Source of the DNA: Limnohabitans sp. 103DPR2
GTDB lineage: Bacteria > Pseudomonadota > Gammaproteobacteria > Burkholderiales > Burkholderiaceae_C
Assembly: GCF_001412575.1 (NCBI RefSeq)
Contig: NZ_CP011834.1
Span: forward strand, 1,612,001 to 1,676,000
Length of the DNA stretch: 64,000 bases
Direction: 5' to 3'
Notes under the pieces: model-generated
Database searches by the model: none
What the model was told of the DNA's origin: nothing
Seen by the model: only the letters and a program-made list of their open reading frames with translations
Translations under genes and position numbers: made by a program
Shown here: piece after piece, positions 62,047-64,000 of the stretch
Layout of the letters: each line of letters starts with the position of its first letter
Position numbering within the stretch: position 1 is the first letter of the stretch

Positions 62047-62954
62047 TTGTCGCTGCCGCCTTGTTGCCATGCACGGCGTTGAAGTCCGAAGTAACTGAAG
62101 AGAATGGCGGCCAACAGGAAGGGCACCATGGCGATGGCAATGGCCGCACCTTCACCCAATGCGCCGCCCGGAATAGCGCGCTGGAATGACAGGGTGGCCA
62201 TCAGGTGTGTGGCATTGAGCGGTCCACCCCGTGTGATCACGTAGATGAGTTGGAAGTCGGTGAAGGTGAACAGCACCGAGAAGGTCATGGTGACTGCAAT
62301 GATGGGGGTCAGCAAAGGCAAAGTGACATGCCAAAACTGCTGCCAGGGTGTGGCACCGTCAATGGCTGACGCTTCGTAATAGGAGGGCGAGATGGTCTGC
62401 AAACCCGCCAACAAAGTGATGGCCACAAAGGGCACACCGCGCCAAACGTTGGCCGTGAGTGTGGCCAAGCGGGCATTCCAGGGTGTGCCCAAGAAATCAA
62501 TGTAGGAATCAATCCAGCCCATTTTCATCAGCACCCAGCTGATGATGGAAAACTGGGAATCAAAAATCCACCAAAACGCAATGGCGGAAAGTGCCGTGGG
62601 CACGATGTAAGGCAGCAAAATCACTGCACGGAAAAAAGACTTAAAACGAATGTTTTTGTTCAGCAACAAAGCCAGCCACAGACCCAAGAAAAACTTCAGC
62701 ACGCTGGCCACGGTGGTGTAGAACATGGTGTTGAACAGGGCCAATTGTGTGACGCTGTCACCCAACAAGAAAATGTAATTTTCTAAGCCAATCCATTCGC
62801 CACCACGGCCAATTTTGGTATCGGTAAAACCAAGCCAAACACCCAAGCCGAGAGGGTAGGTCAGAAACAGCAGCAACAACAGTGTTGCTGGCAACATGAA
62901 GATGAAGCCGAGCACATTGCGGCTGTTCTGAATTCTCTCGAGCAAGGGTGTCAT
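62043..62954 (-). CDS. carbohydrate ABC transporter permease (MalF-like)
   Basis: A 303-residue permease with an N-terminal helix (VLGFIFMLPATLLLLLFLTY), further hydrophobic segments and the EAA loop YYEASAIDGATPWQQFWHVT. It sits between the binding-protein gene and the MalG-like gene, overlapping the latter by 4 bp. Confidence 0.92.
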   Translation of the reverse strand: MTPLLERIQNSRNVLGFIFMLPATLLLLLFLTYPLGLGVWLGFTDTKIGRGGEWIGLENYIFLLGDSVTQLALFNTMFYTTVASVLKFFLGLWLALLLNKNIRFKSFFRAVILLPYIVPTALSAIAFWWIFDSQFSIISWVLMKMGWIDSYIDFLGTPWNARLATLTANVWRGVPFVAITLLAGLQTISPSYYEASAIDGATPWQQFWHVTLPLLTPIIAVTMTFSVLFTFTDFQLIYVITRGGPLNATHLMATLSFQRAIPGGALGEGAAIAIAMVPFLLAAILFSYFGLQRRAWQQGGSDK

Positions 62955-62980
62955 GGGTACTTTTCAGTTAAGAGAGATGA

Positions 62981-64000
62981 TCAAACTTTGTAGTAACGCT
63001 CGGCACGTTTCTGTGCGCGTTCTGCAGCTTCTTTGGGTGTTTTGGCACCACTAGCAGCTTCAGCCACCATGTTGACCACAATGAAGTCGGCGCCTGCACC
63101 GGCAGATGCGTAGCCCAACTTGCCTGCATAGCCAGCGGGACGCATGTTTTTGACAGGGTCGCGGTAGGCTGTGTGCTTGGGATCAGATGTCCAGATGGCA
63201 CCTTTGGTGTAGGCGTCAAGTGGTGGTGCAATGTAGCCGCCGGCCGCTGTCTGCCATGGATCGAACTGTTCTTTTTCCATCATGAAGCGCAAGAACTCTT
63301 TGGCTGCATTGGGGTACTTGGTGTACTTCATGATCATTTGGTTGAAGAACAAGTGTGACTCGGTAGGCGTGCCAACGGGGCCAACAGGGTAGGGTGCGTG
63401 CTGCACGTCTGCATTCAATGCGCGCACTTTTTCATCGGGCGATGTTTTGGTGGCGTAGTAAATGGAGATGCCGTTGTTGGTCAAGCTGATTTGGCCATCC
63501 AAAAACGCTTTGTTGTTGTTGGGGTCGAGCCATGACAGCGTGCCAGGAATGAAGGTGGCATACATCTCTTTGGCGTATTCCAAGGCCTTGAGAGTTTCGG
63601 GGCTGTCAATGACCACCTTGTTGTTGGCGTCAACCAATTTGCCACCAAAAGCCCAAATGAGCCAGTTGCACCAGAGGCCGTCGCCTGTGGCATTGCCTAA
63701 GGCGAAGCCAGCAGGTGTGCCGTTCTCTTTCAGCTTCTTGAGCAATTTCAAGAAATCGTCTGTGTTTTTGGGGAAGGTGTCAAAGCCAGCCGCTTTGACT
63801 TGGCTTTGGCGATAAACCAACATGGCGCCTGCAGCACCCAGTGGTACACCAATCCATTTTTTGCCATCGGGCTTGAGGTATGCGTGGCAAGCTGGGAAGA
63901 AGCCGCCGTATTTCTTGCCCAAGTATTCACACAAGTCTGTGACGTCCAGCAATTTTTCTGGGTAGAGGTTGGCGTCGTCGTTGGTGGACAAAATGATGTC
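62981..64000 (-). CDS. ABC transporter extracellular sugar-binding protein, N-terminus beyond the window
   Basis: The C-terminal 339 residues of a family-1 solute-binding protein. The frame is open to base 64000 (D-I-I-L-S-T-N-D-D...), so the signal peptide and first part lie to the right of the window. Recognisable segments are WIGVPLGAAGAMLVYRQSQV, FLDGQISLTNNGISIYYATK and AAKEFLRFMMEKEQFDPWQT, typical of sugar or glycerol-phosphate receptors. It precedes the two permeases in the same operon by 26 bp. The ligand is not known. Confidence 0.9.
   Translation of the reverse strand, partial: DIILSTNDDANLYPEKLLDVTDLCEYLGKKYGGFFPACHAYLKPDGKKWIGVPLGAAGAMLVYRQSQVKAAGFDTFPKNTDDFLKLLKKLKENGTPAGFALGNATGDGLWCNWLIWAFGGKLVDANNKVVIDSPETLKALEYAKEMYATFIPGTLSWLDPNNNKAFLDGQISLTNNGISIYYATKTSPDEKVRALNADVQHAPYPVGPVGTPTESHLFFNQMIMKYTKYPNAAKEFLRFMMEKEQFDPWQTAAGGYIAPPLDAYTKGAIWTSDPKHTAYRDPVKNMRPAGYAGKLGYASAGAGADFIVVNMVAEAASGAKTPKEAAERAQKRAERYYKV

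Overview
The window looks like the chromosome of a betaproteobacterium of the order Burkholderiales, most likely the family Comamonadaceae (a Limnohabitans-, Rhodoferax- or Hydrogenophaga-like lineage). This is inferred from the iscR-iscS-iscU-iscA-hscB-hscA-fdx operon, an intracellular PHB depolymerase, four periplasmic 'Bug' receptors of the tripartite tricarboxylate family, and general protein character. The genus cannot be fixed from the sequence alone.

Positions 1-26900 are ordinary, dense housekeeping and metabolic DNA. They hold the end of dusA; a GntR regulator divergent from a complete propionyl-CoA to succinyl-CoA cassette (methylmalonyl-CoA mutase, MeaB, PccB, PccA, epimerase); an RnfB-like ferredoxin with a PHB depolymerase; an aromatic/aspartate aminotransferase; uvrB; the isc Fe-S operon behind a recognisable IscR site; dnaQ; tRNA-Val(CAC); and an amine-type ABC uptake operon with an FAD oxidoreductase, divergent from an IclR regulator with three candidate operator dyads.

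Positions 26900-47500 are accessory. The DNA becomes AT-richer at 29-34 kb and is packed with toxin-antitoxin genes. Some look intact (ParDE, HicAB). Others are orphan, truncated or decayed: a MazE-like antitoxin, a frameshifted HicB, an HTH-less composite antitoxin, AbiEi with a 20-codon AbiEii stub, HigA with a collapsed HigB, and BrnT with a truncated BrnA. Inside this lies a candidate defence cluster (34.1-42.1 kb): a methyltransferase-HNH fusion, a NucS/DUF91-like nuclease, a PLD-SF2 helicase-DUF3427 protein, and a Cas4-like/DEDD DUF2779 nuclease broken by one extra G.

The most distinctive non-coding signal is a family of palindromic repeats with the core GGGGTCAGATCAACATTAA. Three full hairpin elements of about 150 bp (43525-43675, 45681-45837, 47340-47496), one minimal hairpin (27469-27522) and at least eight solo or degenerate arms occur between 26.9 and 57.6 kb, and none was seen in the first 26.9 kb. 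They sit right at stop codons, supply stop codons to neighbouring genes, and mark the breakpoints of truncated antitoxin and toxin genes. Their arms differ between copies by compensatory changes, so the hairpin itself appears to be maintained. No transposase is present in the window.

Positions 47500-64000 return to normal chromosome: a Sel1-repeat protein with a DUF3857/transglutaminase partner, a short BLUF photoreceptor, small membrane proteins, a Lon-N-domain protein, a Bug receptor with two tandem alpha/beta hydrolases, a Cho-type GIY-YIG nuclease, the YlqF/RbgA GTPase, a UspA protein, an SDR dehydrogenase, another Bug receptor, and a carbohydrate ABC transporter whose binding-protein gene runs off the right edge.
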